Shown here one piece after another: positions 33,934-44,061 of a DNA stretch of 64,000 bases. Location of the stretch: positions 491,244 to 555,243 of the forward strand of contig NGFI01000004.1 of NCBI GenBank assembly GCA_002215645.1, written 5' to 3'. The notes under the pieces are model-generated. The model had not been told where the DNA came from and searched no databases. It worked only from the letters and a program-made list of their open reading frames with translations. Positions within the stretch are counted from its first letter, which is position 1. Each line of letters begins with the position of its first letter. The position numbers and the translations under genes were made by a program. The DNA is from Gemmatimonadetes bacterium 2013_60CM_65_52 (GTDB lineage: Bacteria > Gemmatimonadota > Gemmatimonadetes > Gemmatimonadales > Gemmatimonadaceae).

Positions 33934-34679
33934 GCCCGAGAGACGCGAACGCTCCGTCCGCGCGCTCCGCGCGCGAATCGAAAGAGGGTCATGGCATCGG
34001 CCCATGCGCGCACGCGGCTTTCACGAGCCCTGACGTCGTACCGCGGGGTGACCTCGACGGTCTCGATCCGGCGTGCATGTGCCGCCGCACGAAGCAACAG
34101 GTCCATGTTTGCGCTCCATCCGTCGGCCGTGAGGAGCGGCTCGGCACCGCGCTCCTTGATGACGTCGCGAATGACGGAGACGCGATACAGTCTCAGCGCG
34201 CCGAATGGATCGCGCACACCGTGCACGGAGACGAACGGATTGACCAGCCACTTCGCAACGCGCCGGAGCGTCCTCACCGGCTGCGGGACGACGAGTGAGT
34301 CGGCCGTTCGCTCACCGACCACGATGTCCGCGCCGCCGTCAAACCGCTTGACGAGCTCCGGAATGTTCTCGGGCTGATCGGTGAAATCCGCCTGAAGCAC
34401 GATGACGGCGTCACGCCTCGGGTAGCGCGTCCGCTTGGACGCCTCGCGAAGCAGTGCATCGACTGCGCGCGCGTAACCCACGTGCGTGCCGCCGAGTACC
34501 GTCAGGGGCATCACCTTGCGGTAGGGCTCGAGCGTGTCGGCAGTGGAGTCGGTGCTGCCGTCGTCGAACACGAGCACCTCGTACTCGCGTGGCTGCTCCT
34601 GGAAGACCTTGCGCAGGCGCCAGAGCAGAAGGCCGACCGTGGCCGACTCGTTGTAGCAGGGAATGGCGAAGTAGAGCAC
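33930..34679 (-). CDS. Family 2 glycosyltransferase (dolichyl-phosphate mannose synthase-like)
   Basis: A 249-residue GT-A enzyme. Nucleotide-sugar motifs are IPCYNESATV, FDDGSTDST and the metal-binding LQADFTDQPEN, with the downstream DPFGALRLYRVSVI. No transmembrane helices follow, so it resembles the soluble type that loads polyprenyl phosphate or transfers to a lipid. The acceptor is unknown. It is coupled to the DUF3108 gene by a 4-base overlap and is divergent from the M28 peptidase gene with a 92-base gap. Confidence 0.85.
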   Translation of the reverse strand: MLYFAIPCYNESATVGLLLWRLRKVFQEQPREYEVLVFDDGSTDSTADTLEPYRKVMPLTVLGGTHVGYARAVDALLREASKRTRYPRRDAVIVLQADFTDQPENIPELVKRFDGGADIVVGERTADSLVVPQPVRTLRRVAKWLVNPFVSVHGVRDPFGALRLYRVSVIRDVIKERGAEPLLTADGWSANMDLLLRAAAHARRIETVEVTPRYDVRARESRVRAWADAMTLFRFARGARGRSVRVSRA

Positions 34680-34771
34680 GAAGGAAAGGTAGACGCCGCT
34701 CGCGGGGGAGACTATGGGGCGCGGTTCGGCGGCGATTAGTGTTCTATCCCAGGCCTGATAAGGGAGTTCCG

Positions 34772-36340
34772 ATGCGTCGTCTTCATCCGCTGCTCGTGCT
34801 GGCGCTGAGCGCGTGTGCGCGTGCGCCTGGCGTGTCGTCCCCGACGCCCATGGAGGCGCCGCGAGGCGAGATCGGTGCGGCGGAGCTCCGGCGCGACCTG
34901 TTCGCGTTCGCGGCGGATTCCATGCGAGGGCGCGAGACCGGGACGGAGGACGCCGCGCGCGCTGCGCAATTTCTCACGGATCGAATCCAGCAGCTCGGTC
35001 TGGAGCCCGCGGGCGACAGCCTGTATCTGCAGCGCATCCCGCTCCAGCGCGAGCGGTTCACCGCGACATCCCGCATGGTCGTTACGGACGGAGGCCGCAC
35101 GGTCGCGCTCTCCATCGGGCGCGATCTCATCCCTTTGGTGAACCTGGGTCCTGGCGTTCCGCCGGCGCGGCGCGTGGCAGATGGACCTCTCGTGTTCGCC
35201 GGGTACGGAACGACGTTGGCTACGCCGCGCCGCGACGACTTTGCGGGCCTCGATCTCGAGGACAAGGTCGTGGTAGTGGTGAACGGCGCGCCGCCGGGCG
35301 TGGACAGCGCCACGCGTGCCAATCTGGAGTCGGAGTCGACCATCAGCGAACGGCTGGCTCGGATCCTTCCGGCGCGACCAGCGGCGGTGATCGTGCTGTT
35401 CACCGAGGGCAAGCGGCAGTTCTTCGATCAACTATCCTCGGAGCTGTCGCGCACCATCACCCGGCAAAGCATCAGCGACGATGTGCCTGACTCCGAGCGT
35501 CCGCTGCCGATGATCATGCTCGGCGTGGTACGAGCGGGATCGCCGCTGTTGCCCGTGAGATGGCCTGTGGACGACCGGGCACAGGTGCTCGAGGGACGGC
35601 GATTCGCCGCCCGCGTGTTTCAGCAGCGCGTTCCAGTGAGCGGCTTCAATGTCGTTGGCGTGGTGCGCGGGAGCGACCCTGTCCTGTCGCGGACATTCGT
35701 GGCGCTGGGCGCGCACTACGATCACCTCGGCATCGTGACGCCCGTACACGACGATTCGATTGCCAATGGCGCGGACGACGATGGCTCTGGCACCGTGGCG
35801 CTACTGGCAATCGCGCGAAATCTGCAGAGTGCGGCGGTGAAGCCGAGGCGGTCGGTGTTGTTCGTGTGGCACGTGGGCGAGGAGAAGGGGCTGCTGGGGT
35901 CGGCATGGTTCGTGGATCATCCGACGGTGCCGATCGACTCGATCGTGGCGCAGCTCAACGCGGACATGATCGGCCGGAACGCGCGGACCCTGCTGTATGT
36001 CGTGGGTCCGCGCGCGGCTCCGAATGGGCAGAGCAAGCGGCTGGGTGCCATCGTGGACAGCGTGAATGCTGCGGAGCGCGAACCGTTCGCAATCAACCGC
36101 GAATGGGATTCCGCGACGCATCCGGAGCACATCTACGAGCGGAGCGACCACTACAACTATGCGCGCAAGGGGATTCCGATCGCGTTCTTCACCACGGGGC
36201 TGCACGCGGACTACCACAAGCCGAGCGACGAAGCAGACAAGATCGATTACGAGAAGCTGGCGAGGGTGGCGCGGCTGATACGGGATGTGACAGTAGTTCT
36301 TGGGAACTCGAGCAGTCGACCAGGCACAATAGGACAGTAG
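34772..36340 (+). CDS. M28 family zinc aminopeptidase, lipoprotein
   Basis: A 522-residue exported peptidase. Signal LLVLALSACARAP has the lipobox LSAC. A PA-like insert lies around residues 125-250. The M28 di-zinc ligands are visible in order: GAHYDHLG, NGADDDGSG, VGEEKGLLGS (catalytic EE), LNADMIGR and the last His in LHADYHKPSDEAD. It would trim peptides at the cell surface, and the window also encodes an oligopeptide ABC transporter and a POT carrier for uptake. The ATG at 34772 has agggag upstream. The C-terminus ends in GTIGQ, where the TAG stop is part of a TAGGACAG repeat. Confidence 0.88.
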   Translation: MRRLHPLLVLALSACARAPGVSSPTPMEAPRGEIGAAELRRDLFAFAADSMRGRETGTEDAARAAQFLTDRIQQLGLEPAGDSLYLQRIPLQRERFTATSRMVVTDGGRTVALSIGRDLIPLVNLGPGVPPARRVADGPLVFAGYGTTLATPRRDDFAGLDLEDKVVVVVNGAPPGVDSATRANLESESTISERLARILPARPAAVIVLFTEGKRQFFDQLSSELSRTITRQSISDDVPDSERPLPMIMLGVVRAGSPLLPVRWPVDDRAQVLEGRRFAARVFQQRVPVSGFNVVGVVRGSDPVLSRTFVALGAHYDHLGIVTPVHDDSIANGADDDGSGTVALLAIARNLQSAAVKPRRSVLFVWHVGEEKGLLGSAWFVDHPTVPIDSIVAQLNADMIGRNARTLLYVVGPRAAPNGQSKRLGAIVDSVNAAEREPFAINREWDSATHPEHIYERSDHYNYARKGIPIAFFTTGLHADYHKPSDEADKIDYEKLARVARLIRDVTVVLGNSSSRPGTIGQ

Positions 36341-36345
36341 GACAG
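36330..36345. repeat. TAGGACAG-type micro-repeat at the M28 peptidase stop codon
   Basis: Two tandem copies of taggacag; the TAG at 36338-36340 is the stop codon. See also 124-136 and 50554-50583. Confidence 0.55.
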
Positions 36346-36349
36346 AGAG

Positions 36350-37075
36350 CTACAACGCAAATCTTTCGCGCGCAGCGGAGGCGAAGGCGGAGAACAGCTG
36401 TCGGTCCCATGGCTCTGCCGTCGCGATCATTTCCTCAGGATGCCACTGCACGCCGACGAGCCACCAGTCGTCCCCGGTCCATTCCGCGCCTTCGATGATG
36501 CCGTCGGGCGCATGTGCTGTGGCGACGAGGCCGGATCCGAGCTGCCCGACTGCCTGATGATGCACCGAGTTGACCCCGATCTCCTGCGCGTCGAGCAGCT
36601 TTGCCAGCCGCGATGACGGCGCGAGCAGAACGGTGTGCGTGCGTTGATCGCGCACGTTCTCGTGCGAGAGAGCGTCGGGCCATTCGCTCGGGATGTCCTG
36701 AACCAGCGTTCCGCCGAGCGCGACGTTGGCGATCTGGATACCCCGGCAGATGGCGAGCGTGGGCAGCTTTCGCTCACGGGCAGCGTGTACGAGCGCCATC
36801 TCGAACGCGTCGCGCTGCGAGTGAACGTCCTCCACGGTAGCGTGGCGCGCCGCTCCGTAGAGAGCGGGGTCGATGTCCTCGCCGCCGGTGAGCATCAGGC
36901 CATCCATGCCCTCGAGCATGTCGTCGGCGTCCCTGGGATCGAGCGGCGGCAGGATGTATGGCCTCATGCCGGCGGCGCGCGCTGCCTGCGTGTAGGCTTC
37001 GTTCGCGCGCACGCGAGGCACGTGGCGGATGAATTCCGTCGTCGACGTGATTGCGATGGCTGGAGGGCGCGACAC
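36350..37075 (-). CDS. Class I glutamine amidotransferase, gamma-glutamyl-GABA hydrolase family (C26)
   Basis: A 241-residue C26 hydrolase. The nucleophile is in LAICRGIQIANVALGG, and the His-Glu pair is in GVQWHPEEM; the family block LMLTGGEDIDPALYG is present. In E. coli PuuD, this family cleaves gamma-glutamyl-GABA in putrescine breakdown, but no other puu genes are nearby, so another gamma-glutamyl substrate is possible. It starts at GTG 37075. It converges on the M28 gene with only 9 bases between stops and is divergent from the coiled-coil gene. Confidence 0.85.
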   Translation of the reverse strand: MSRPPAIAITSTTEFIRHVPRVRANEAYTQAARAAGMRPYILPPLDPRDADDMLEGMDGLMLTGGEDIDPALYGAARHATVEDVHSQRDAFEMALVHAARERKLPTLAICRGIQIANVALGGTLVQDIPSEWPDALSHENVRDQRTHTVLLAPSSRLAKLLDAQEIGVNSVHHQAVGQLGSGLVATAHAPDGIIEGAEWTGDDWWLVGVQWHPEEMIATAEPWDRQLFSAFASAARERFAL

Positions 37076-37143
37076 GGGGTATCAGGTTGCGGGAGGAAGA
37101 GCGGCATCTGTATGCTAACACCCGAGCCAAGCCGGGATTCCGC

Positions 37144-37710
37144 ATGTTCGAGTCGTTTCGCAAGTCACTGGAAGATCTGATGGATCGCGCGACGCCCCCC
37201 GAGGAGCGGCGCGCCGGTCTCGCGCGCATGAAGGACACGCTGGTGCACGCGCGGATGGGGCTGGATGATCTTCGCGAAGGCGTGACGCAGACGCGGCAGC
37301 GGCTTGCGGTGGAGGAGCGCGAGCTCCAGACGATGCGCAGGCGCCGCGACGCCGCGCAGGCGATCAGTGACGCGGAGACCGTGGCGCTGTCCGAGAAATA
37401 CGAAGCCATTCACACGGAGCGCGCCGACATTTTGCGTCGCAAGCTCGACGCGCAGGAGGCGGAGCTTGCGCTGCTCGAGAAGGACGTCACGGAGATGACG
37501 GAGCAGTTGAAGCAAGCTGTCGCCGGAGTCGGCGGGCCAGGACGTCCGTCCATCGACGATGCCGCGCGAGCCGAGGCTGACGCGGTGCTCGACGATCGTG
37601 GAGGACTCGCGGACGAGCTGGATTCACTCGCGCGCGCCGGACGTCGCTCGGCACGCGAAGCGGAGGCGGAGCGGCAGCTCGCCGAGCTGAAGAAACGGAT
37701 GGGCAAATAG
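37144..37710 (+). CDS. Coiled-coil protein of unknown function
   Basis: A 188-residue, highly charged protein, almost entirely helical coiled coil (about residues 18-125 with continuous Glu/Arg/Lys/Leu heptads, for example ELQTMRRRRDAAQ). No catalytic motif or signal is seen. It resembles PspA-like or scaffold coiled coils only in general character. The next gene, an outer-membrane barrel, starts 7 bases downstream, so the pair is probably co-transcribed. The ATG at 37144 is the first plausible start. Confidence 0.6.
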   Translation: MFESFRKSLEDLMDRATPPEERRAGLARMKDTLVHARMGLDDLREGVTQTRQRLAVEERELQTMRRRRDAAQAISDAETVALSEKYEAIHTERADILRRKLDAQEAELALLEKDVTEMTEQLKQAVAGVGGPGRPSIDDAARAEADAVLDDRGGLADELDSLARAGRRSAREAEAERQLAELKKRMGK

Positions 37711-37717
37711 CAGTCTG

Positions 37718-39463
37718 GTGAAGACGCGCCTCACTGTGACGGCGCTGCTGTCTGCACTCGCGCCGATGACGGGCATCGCGGCGCAGCAACGTGCTGTGCC
37801 GCAGCGGCCGCAGTTCTCGCCATCGGGGCGCGCGACGACGCAATGCGCTGGGCAGCGCATCGATTCGATCTATGTCTTCTCGGATGCGCCGACCGTCCAG
37901 CGACTGCAGCGCGTCCCGGCATTGGCGCGCATCGCGCGCGACGTTCACGTCGTCACGCGGCCCGAGCTCATTCGGCGCTATCTCCTGCTGGAGCCGGGAG
38001 CGCCATGCACCGAGATCCGGCGCGCGGAGTCCGAGCGCATCCTCCGCGCACAGCCATTCATCGCAGAGGCCGACGTGGTAGCGGTCCCGAATGATGACGG
38101 TGGCGTGGATCTCGAGGTGCGGACCACCGACGAGACGTCGATGGTGCTCGGCGGCAGCTTTCGCGCGCGAGCACCCATGGTCAGCGCGTTGCTCCTGGGC
38201 AACGCAAACATTGCCGGAGGGGGCGTCTTCGGCGCGCTGTCGTGGCGCTATGGCGAGGGGCTGCGCGACGCCGTGGCGATGCGTGTCACGGACAATCAGT
38301 TCCTCGGCCAGGTGATGGTGAGCACGGTAGAGGGCGAGCGATCGGAACGTGGTGGCCGCTGGCGGGCGGACCTGCTGCGTCCCTATTACACGGACCTGCA
38401 GCGACTCGCGTGGCGCGCGCAAGCAGGTGCCTCGACGCAATACGCGGAGCTGCGGCGGCCGGACGACTTGCGGCCGAGTGTAGTGGTGCGGCGCAATTTC
38501 TTCGACGTCGGGAGCATTGCGCGCGTGGGGGCACCCGGCCGCCTTGGGCTGTTGGGCGCGTCCGTCACCGGAGTGGACGAGCAGACCGGTGATCGCCTGA
38601 CGACGGTGGACTCGGGAATCGTTTCAGATGTCGGAGCACTGCCGCGAAACTATCCTGCCCATCGCGTGGCCAGACTCAACTTGCTCGCCGGTGTTCGCTA
38701 CATCCAGTTCGTGCGCCGCACGGGACTCGACGCGCTCACCGCGACCGAGGACGTCCCCCTCGGCGTGCAGATCGGTACCCTGTTTGGACGGAGCGTACGG
38801 GCTTTCGGCTCGCGCGAAGACGATTTGTTCGCGTCCGCCGATCTGTACGCCGGCAGTACCTCCGGTGTCGGCGTGCTGCGGCTACAGGCGCGCGGCGAGG
38901 CGCGTCGCGTCACCACGAGCGACAATTGGGACGGCATTCTCACGAGCGCGCGACTGTCTCACGTCCTCCAATTCTCGGCAAGCCATCAGAATCAATTTCG
39001 GCTCGAGTGGAGCGGCACCTACCGGCAGCGAACGCCAATCCAACTGTTGTTCGGCATCATCGACGGCGGAGTGCGGGGATTCGAGGATTCACCGCTCGCG
39101 GGCGGCCAGCGGCTCGTCGGTCACGTTGACGAGCGGTTCCTCATGGGGCGGCCGTTCAACCTTGCGGACGTTGGCATCGCTGCGTTCGCAGATGCGGGAC
39201 GTCAGTGGGCCGGAGACGTGCCCTTCGGCGTGACGACCTCGATCAAGGGTTCCCTTGGTTTTGGACTGCTCGCCGCACTGCCGCCGAGATCGGGCCGTTT
39301 GTGGAGGGCGGATGTCGCGCTGCCGCTGGGCTCCGGCGCGAATTCGCGTTGGACGGTGTCGATCACGAACGCCGACCGGGTGGGCTTCGTCTACAGGGAA
39401 CCAGGAGACGTGGCGGATGCACGCGAGCCGACGGTGCCACGGTCGGTGTTTGCATGGCCGTGA
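37718..39463 (+). CDS. Outer-membrane beta-barrel protein, Omp85/TamA-like
   Basis: A 581-residue exported protein. The signal is LTVTALLSALAPMTGIAAQ. Residues about 40-130 look like one POTRA-like module (IDSIYVFSDAP, then IRRAESERILRAQPFIAEADV, and VDLEVRTTDE). The rest is amphipathic beta-strand sequence with barrel-like Gly and aromatic patterns, ending FAWP. One POTRA plus barrel fits TamA-like or other Omp85 relatives, so an outer-membrane assembly or transport role is likely but not proved. It starts at GTG, 7 bases after the coiled-coil gene. Confidence 0.65.
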   Translation: MKTRLTVTALLSALAPMTGIAAQQRAVPQRPQFSPSGRATTQCAGQRIDSIYVFSDAPTVQRLQRVPALARIARDVHVVTRPELIRRYLLLEPGAPCTEIRRAESERILRAQPFIAEADVVAVPNDDGGVDLEVRTTDETSMVLGGSFRARAPMVSALLLGNANIAGGGVFGALSWRYGEGLRDAVAMRVTDNQFLGQVMVSTVEGERSERGGRWRADLLRPYYTDLQRLAWRAQAGASTQYAELRRPDDLRPSVVVRRNFFDVGSIARVGAPGRLGLLGASVTGVDEQTGDRLTTVDSGIVSDVGALPRNYPAHRVARLNLLAGVRYIQFVRRTGLDALTATEDVPLGVQIGTLFGRSVRAFGSREDDLFASADLYAGSTSGVGVLRLQARGEARRVTTSDNWDGILTSARLSHVLQFSASHQNQFRLEWSGTYRQRTPIQLLFGIIDGGVRGFEDSPLAGGQRLVGHVDERFLMGRPFNLADVGIAAFADAGRQWAGDVPFGVTTSIKGSLGFGLLAALPPRSGRLWRADVALPLGSGANSRWTVSITNADRVGFVYREPGDVADAREPTVPRSVFAWP

Positions 39464-39480
39464 GGCGGAGCGTCGCCTCG

Positions 39481-41055
39481 TCAGGACTCCGCCGCCCGTT
39501 TTCGCATCATGCGGGAAATGGGTATCAAGAGCACGAGTAGCACGGCGGCGGCAACGAACAAGGAGACCGCAGTCCGCTGAAAGAGGGCGGGCATCTCGTT
39601 CAGCTTTTCGGGATCCACGTTACCACCGATGAGTCCCGCGATGAGGTTGCCGAGCGAGATGGAGGTGAACCAGACGCCCATCATCTGCCCGACGATGCGG
39701 CGCGGCGCCAGCGTCGTCATGGCACTCAGGCCAACAGGGCTCAGCGCAAGCTCGCCCCAGACCTGAAGCAGGTAGCTGCCTATGAGCCACCACATGGCAA
39801 CACGCGCTCCTGTGCCGCCGGCGATCACGTGGTTGGCTGCCGCGACCATGAGCAGGAAGCCGACGCCGGCGGCAGCGAGACCGAAGGTGAACTTTGCGGG
39901 GCTCGACGGGTTGGCGTTTCGTTTTCCGAGCACGGTCCAAACCGCGGCGAACACGGGCGCAAAGACGATGACGAAGAACGGTGGCACCGACTGGAGCATG
40001 CTGGTCGGCACTTCGTGCCCCATGACGTGACGGTCGGTGAAGTCGCGGGCAAAGAGGTTCAGCGACGTCGGCGCCTGCTCGTAGGCAGACCAGAAGATCA
40101 CTGAAAAAACGAAGAGCACGACGATGACGACCATGCCCTTCTTCTCGTTCGTCGTGAGTCCCGCAAACAGAAAGAGATAGATGAAGTAGAGCACGGCCGC
40201 GGTGAGGATGACATCCCGAACTTTCGTGGCGAGCGCCACCGGATTCACCGTGTACACGCCAAGCATTCCGAGCAGTACCACGACGGCGACGACAGCGCCC
40301 AGCGCAAGGGCGACGGTGCGCGCGCGCTTCTGGTCGCTCGCCGAGCCCGAGGCGGCGCTGCCGAGGGGGCCGAGTGTCGTGCCCGCGCGGATGCGGAACG
40401 TGATCAGCCCGATGAGCATCCCCAACCCGGCAGCGCCAAAGCCGAGATGCCAACCGACACGCTCGCCGAGCGGCCCACTGAAAAACGGCGCGATGAACGC
40501 GCCGAGGTTGATGCCCATGTAGAAGATCGAGAAGCCTGCGTCGCGCCGCGCGCCCCGATCGGTGTAGAGATCGCCGACGAGGGCGGAGATGTTCGGCTTG
40601 AGCAGTCCGGTTCCGATGATGATGAGAATCAGACCGAGGAAGAACATCTTCGATGAAAGGACCGCGGAGAGCGCGATGCTCAGGTGACCGAGTGCGATGA
40701 ACACGCCGCCGTACCAGATGGCGCGCTGCAAACCGAGCCAGCGGTCGGCGATCCAGCCACCGGGGAGCGAGGAGAGGTATACGGACGCAGCGTAGATGCC
40801 TGTGATGGCCGACGCCGTTTCACGCGTGAGGCCGAGCCCTCCGCTCATCAGCGCAGCCGTCATGAAGAGCACGAGCAGCGGACGGATCCCGTAATACGAG
40901 AACCGCTCCCACATCTCCATGAAGAAGAGGGTCGCGAGTCCGCGCGGATGCCCGAAGAACGCGCGATCGTCCGTAATGCCCTGCAAGCCGGAAGGCGCTT
41001 CGTCGTGTGTCAGCGTTGCGGCCTGCGGCTGTGAAAAGACGTCCTTGTTCGCCAT
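39481..41055 (-). CDS. POT/PTR2 family proton-dependent oligopeptide transporter
   Basis: A 524-residue polytopic carrier of the POT family (DtpT-like), with 13-14 helices. The proton-coupling motif ExxERFxYY is intact in EMWERFSYYG, and the family block FSIFYMGINLGAFIAP is present. It imports di- and tripeptides. The start is ATG 41055 (MANKDVF); the frame upstream adds implausible residues. It follows the peptide ABC ATPase gene by 7 bases, giving one operon with two independent peptide uptake routes. It converges on the Omp85-like gene with a 17-base gap. Confidence 0.92.
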   Translation of the reverse strand: MANKDVFSQPQAATLTHDEAPSGLQGITDDRAFFGHPRGLATLFFMEMWERFSYYGIRPLLVLFMTAALMSGGLGLTRETASAITGIYAASVYLSSLPGGWIADRWLGLQRAIWYGGVFIALGHLSIALSAVLSSKMFFLGLILIIIGTGLLKPNISALVGDLYTDRGARRDAGFSIFYMGINLGAFIAPFFSGPLGERVGWHLGFGAAGLGMLIGLITFRIRAGTTLGPLGSAASGSASDQKRARTVALALGAVVAVVVLLGMLGVYTVNPVALATKVRDVILTAAVLYFIYLFLFAGLTTNEKKGMVVIVVLFVFSVIFWSAYEQAPTSLNLFARDFTDRHVMGHEVPTSMLQSVPPFFVIVFAPVFAAVWTVLGKRNANPSSPAKFTFGLAAAGVGFLLMVAAANHVIAGGTGARVAMWWLIGSYLLQVWGELALSPVGLSAMTTLAPRRIVGQMMGVWFTSISLGNLIAGLIGGNVDPEKLNEMPALFQRTAVSLFVAAAVLLVLLIPISRMMRKRAAES

Positions 41056-41062
41056 GTCGGGT

Positions 41063-42130
41063 TCAGTAGGTGGCTGCGGCGAGGCTCGGGGGCACGAACA
41101 GTTCCGGTGGCTTTGTCCCACCAGCCGACTTCTGTTGCTCCCAGCTCACGGTGGTCGGCGTCTGCTTGATGCACGCCGCAAAATGTCCCGGCGCCTTCTC
41201 TTCCAGAGGCGGTACAATGCCCGCGCACGCCGCATCGCGCGCCGGATGCTGGCAGCGTGGATGGAACACGCAGCCAGAGGGAGGATTGGCTGGCGAGGGT
41301 ACGTCGCCGGCGAGCAGGATGCGCGAGTGCTTGAGGCCGGGCTCGGGTGCCGGCACGGCAGAGAGCAGCGCCTGCGTGTACGGCATGAGCGGTACGCTGA
41401 ACACGCGCTGCACGGGCGCCATCTCGACGATGTGGCCGAGATACATCACGGCGACACGATCGGCGATATGCTCGACGACCGAGAGATCGTGCGCGATGAA
41501 GAGGTACGAGAGGCCGCGATCGCGCTGGAGATCCTGAAGGAGATTGACGACCTGCGCCTGCACGCTCACGTCGAGCGCGCTCACGGGCTCGTCGCACACG
41601 ATGAAGCTGGGCTCGACGGAAAGCGCGCGCGCGATGCCGACGCGCTGCCGCTGCCCGCCTGAAAACTCGTGGGGATAGCGCGACGCGTACTCGGATCGAA
41701 GACCGACTTCCTCGAGAAGCTGTCGAACGCGTGCGTCCGCCGCGGCGCCCTCGGCAATGTGATGGATGATGAGTCCTTCGCGAACGATCGACCCGATGCT
41801 CATCCGTGGGTTGAGCGACGAAAAAGGATCCTGAAAGACGATCTGCATGCGACGTCGCAGCTTGCGCATGCGCGCGCCATCGAGCGCGAGGACGTCCTCG
41901 CCGTCGAAGGTCACGGAGCCCGACGTCGGCTCGATGAGACGCAGAATGGCGCGGCCGGTCGTGGACTTGCCGCATCCGGATTCGCCGACGAGCGCGAGCG
42001 TCTCCGCCGCACCGACGTGGAAGGACACACCGTCCACCGCGCGTACGTGACCAGTCACTCGACCGAACACGCCGCGTTTGATGGGGAAGTACCTCCTCAG
42101 ATCGCGAACGGCGAGCAGCGGTGTCGTCAT
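41063..42130 (-). CDS. Oligopeptide ABC transporter ATP-binding protein (OppF/DppF-like)
   Basis: A 355-residue ATPase. Walker A is [13 protein letters not shown], the signature is [15 protein letters not shown] and Walker B is [12 protein letters not shown]; the oligopeptide-specific C-terminal extension has [18 protein letters not shown] with Cys residues that may hold a Fe-S cluster. It energises uptake with the OppD-like partner. The ATG at 42130 overlaps the partner's stop (ATGA). The last 30 residues are Pro-rich. Confidence 0.93.
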   Translation of the reverse strand: MTTPLLAVRDLRRYFPIKRGVFGRVTGHVRAVDGVSFHVGAAETLALVGESGCGKSTTGRAILRLIEPTSGSVTFDGEDVLALDGARMRKLRRRMQIVFQDPFSSLNPRMSIGSIVREGLIIHHIAEGAAADARVRQLLEEVGLRSEYASRYPHEFSGGQRQRVGIARALSVEPSFIVCDEPVSALDVSVQAQVVNLLQDLQRDRGLSYLFIAHDLSVVEHIADRVAVMYLGHIVEMAPVQRVFSVPLMPYTQALLSAVPAPEPGLKHSRILLAGDVPSPANPPSGCVFHPRCQHPARDAACAGIVPPLEEKAPGHFAACIKQTPTTVSWEQQKSAGGTKPPELFVPPSLAAATY

Positions 42131-43158
42131 GCCGCGCTCGCTCCGCGCTCCGCGGCCAGCGGAGGGTGAGGATGCGCCCGACGCTCGGGCTCCTCGGCGA
42201 GATGACAGCGCGAGACATGTGCAACGTCGATCTGATAGAGCGGCGGATGTTCGCGCTCGCAACGGTCCCAGGCGTACTGGCAGCGATCCCGAAAGCGACA
42301 GCCGACTGGCCACGCCGTTGGCGGAGGCACCGTACCTGGAATGGTGGCGAGCCGCTCGGCATGACGCCCAATTCGCGGCATCGCGCCGAGCAGGCCTTCG
42401 GTGTACGGATGATGGGCCGCGGAGAAGAGGCCGGTGGTGATCGTCTCCTCCACGACTTCACCGGCGTACATCACGATGACACGCGTGCAGTGTTCCGCCA
42501 CGACGCCGAGGTCGTGCGTGATGAGCAGGACGGAAGTCCCCAGACGGCGCGTGAGGTCCGCGAGCAGCTCGAGAATCTGCGCCTGAATGGTGACGTCGAG
42601 CGCCGTGGTCGGTTCGTCGGCGATCACGAGGGCCGGGTTCATCACGAGCGCCATCGCGATCACGACCCGCTGCCGCATGCCGCCCGAGAGCTGGTGCGGA
42701 TATTCGTTCGCGCGCTGCTCGGGGGCAGGAATCCCGACGAGTTTGAGCATCTCCACCGCCTTGGCGGCGGCGTCCCTCTTCGACATGCCGGCGTGGATGC
42801 GCGCGACCTCCGCGATCTGATCGCCGACCGTGAAAACGGGATTGAGCGCCGTCATCGGCTCCTGAAACACCATGGAGATGCGATTGCCGCGCACGCGCTG
42901 CACTTCTCGCTCGGTCATCTCGAGGAGGTTCTTGTCCTCGAAGCGGATGGCGCTTCCTGCCTCAATGCGGCCCGGCGGCAGAATGAGCCGCAAAATGGAA
43001 AGCGCGGTAACGCTCTTGCCGCATCCCGACTCGCCCACGACACCGACGGTCTCGCCAGCGTCGACGCGCAGTGACACGCCATCTACGGCGCGCGCGACGC
43101 CCGCATCGGTGTAGAAATACGTGCGAAGACTCTCAATCTCGAGCAGCGGAGCCGTCAT
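42127..43158 (-). CDS. Oligopeptide ABC transporter ATP-binding protein (OppD/DppD-like)
   Basis: A 343-residue ATPase. Walker A is [13 protein letters not shown], signature [15 protein letters not shown], Walker [13 protein letters not shown], and the C-terminal [14 protein letters not shown] cluster-like motif is present. It pairs with the downstream OppF-like ATPase. The ATG at 43158 overlaps the OppC stop (ATGA), and its own stop overlaps the OppF start, so subunit synthesis is coupled. Open frame upstream of 43158 is not needed. Confidence 0.93.
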   Translation of the reverse strand: MTAPLLEIESLRTYFYTDAGVARAVDGVSLRVDAGETVGVVGESGCGKSVTALSILRLILPPGRIEAGSAIRFEDKNLLEMTEREVQRVRGNRISMVFQEPMTALNPVFTVGDQIAEVARIHAGMSKRDAAAKAVEMLKLVGIPAPEQRANEYPHQLSGGMRQRVVIAMALVMNPALVIADEPTTALDVTIQAQILELLADLTRRLGTSVLLITHDLGVVAEHCTRVIVMYAGEVVEETITTGLFSAAHHPYTEGLLGAMPRIGRHAERLATIPGTVPPPTAWPVGCRFRDRCQYAWDRCEREHPPLYQIDVAHVSRCHLAEEPERRAHPHPPLAAERGASAA

Positions 43159-44060
43159 GTCGCCTTGATGGGTGTGTCGTCGTCCGGCGCGGCCTGAAGC
43201 TGCCGTGGGTCGAGCGCGTCCCGCAAGGCATCGCCTAGGGCGTTGCACGCGAACACGGTGACGAGGATCGCGAGACCCGGAAAGAGCGTGAGCCACCAGA
43301 GATCGCTCACGCGCTCGGAGCCGTCCTGGATGATGCTGCCCCAGCTCGCGGTCGGCGGCCGGACGCCAATGCCCAGATATGAAAGCCCCGCCTCGAGAAG
43401 AATCACGTTTCCGACGGCGAGCGCGGCCGCAATGATCGCTGGCCCGACGACGTTGGGCAGCACGTGCTGGCCGAGCACGCGCCACGCGGGTACACCGAGC
43501 GCACGCGCCGCGACGACGAAGTCCGCATCGCGCATTGCGAGCGTCTCGGCGCGCACCAGACGACTGACGGTGAACCAACCGACGCTGGCGATGAGCAGCG
43601 TGAGGGCGGATGTGCTCACCTCGCCCCAGAGCGCGATCACGACGATGAGCAGAAGAAGGGTTGGAATCGAAAACGCGGCGTCCACGAGGCGCATGAGCAC
43701 GGCATCAATCGCGCCGCCAAGGTATCCCGCCACGGCGCCGATGAGCGTGCCGAATGACATGGCCAGCGCGACGGCGGTGAATGAAATCAGCAGTGAAATT
43801 CGTGCTCCATACAGGAGACGCGACAGCACGTCGCGACTGAATGGATCAGTGCCGAGCGGATGCGACCACGATGGTGCCTGACTCTGCAAGCGCGAGATGT
43901 CGAGCTGGGCGTTCGGATCAAATGGGGAGAGAATCGGCGCGAGGAGCGCGCATGTGGCGATGGTCAGCAATACACCGAGCGCAAAGGTCGCCCGGCGGTC
44001 GCGTCGGAGTCGCGAACGGATACCAGCAACGTCGGGCAGTGGCGGGACAACAGGCGGCAC
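43155..44060 (-). CDS. Oligopeptide ABC transporter permease (OppC/DppC-like)
   Basis: A 301-residue inner-membrane permease with an N-terminal helix ([19 protein letters not shown]), the OppC-specific segment [20 protein letters not shown], and the EAA loop [21 protein letters not shown] that contacts the ATPases. It forms the channel with the OppB-like subunit. It starts at GTG 44060, one base after the oppB stop. Confidence 0.93.
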   Translation of the reverse strand: MPPVVPPLPDVAGIRSRLRRDRRATFALGVLLTIATCALLAPILSPFDPNAQLDISRLQSQAPSWSHPLGTDPFSRDVLSRLLYGARISLLISFTAVALAMSFGTLIGAVAGYLGGAIDAVLMRLVDAAFSIPTLLLLIVVIALWGEVSTSALTLLIASVGWFTVSRLVRAETLAMRDADFVVAARALGVPAWRVLGQHVLPNVVGPAIIAAALAVGNVILLEAGLSYLGIGVRPPTASWGSIIQDGSERVSDLWWLTLFPGLAILVTVFACNALGDALRDALDPRQLQAAPDDDTPIKAT

Positions 44061-44061
44061 G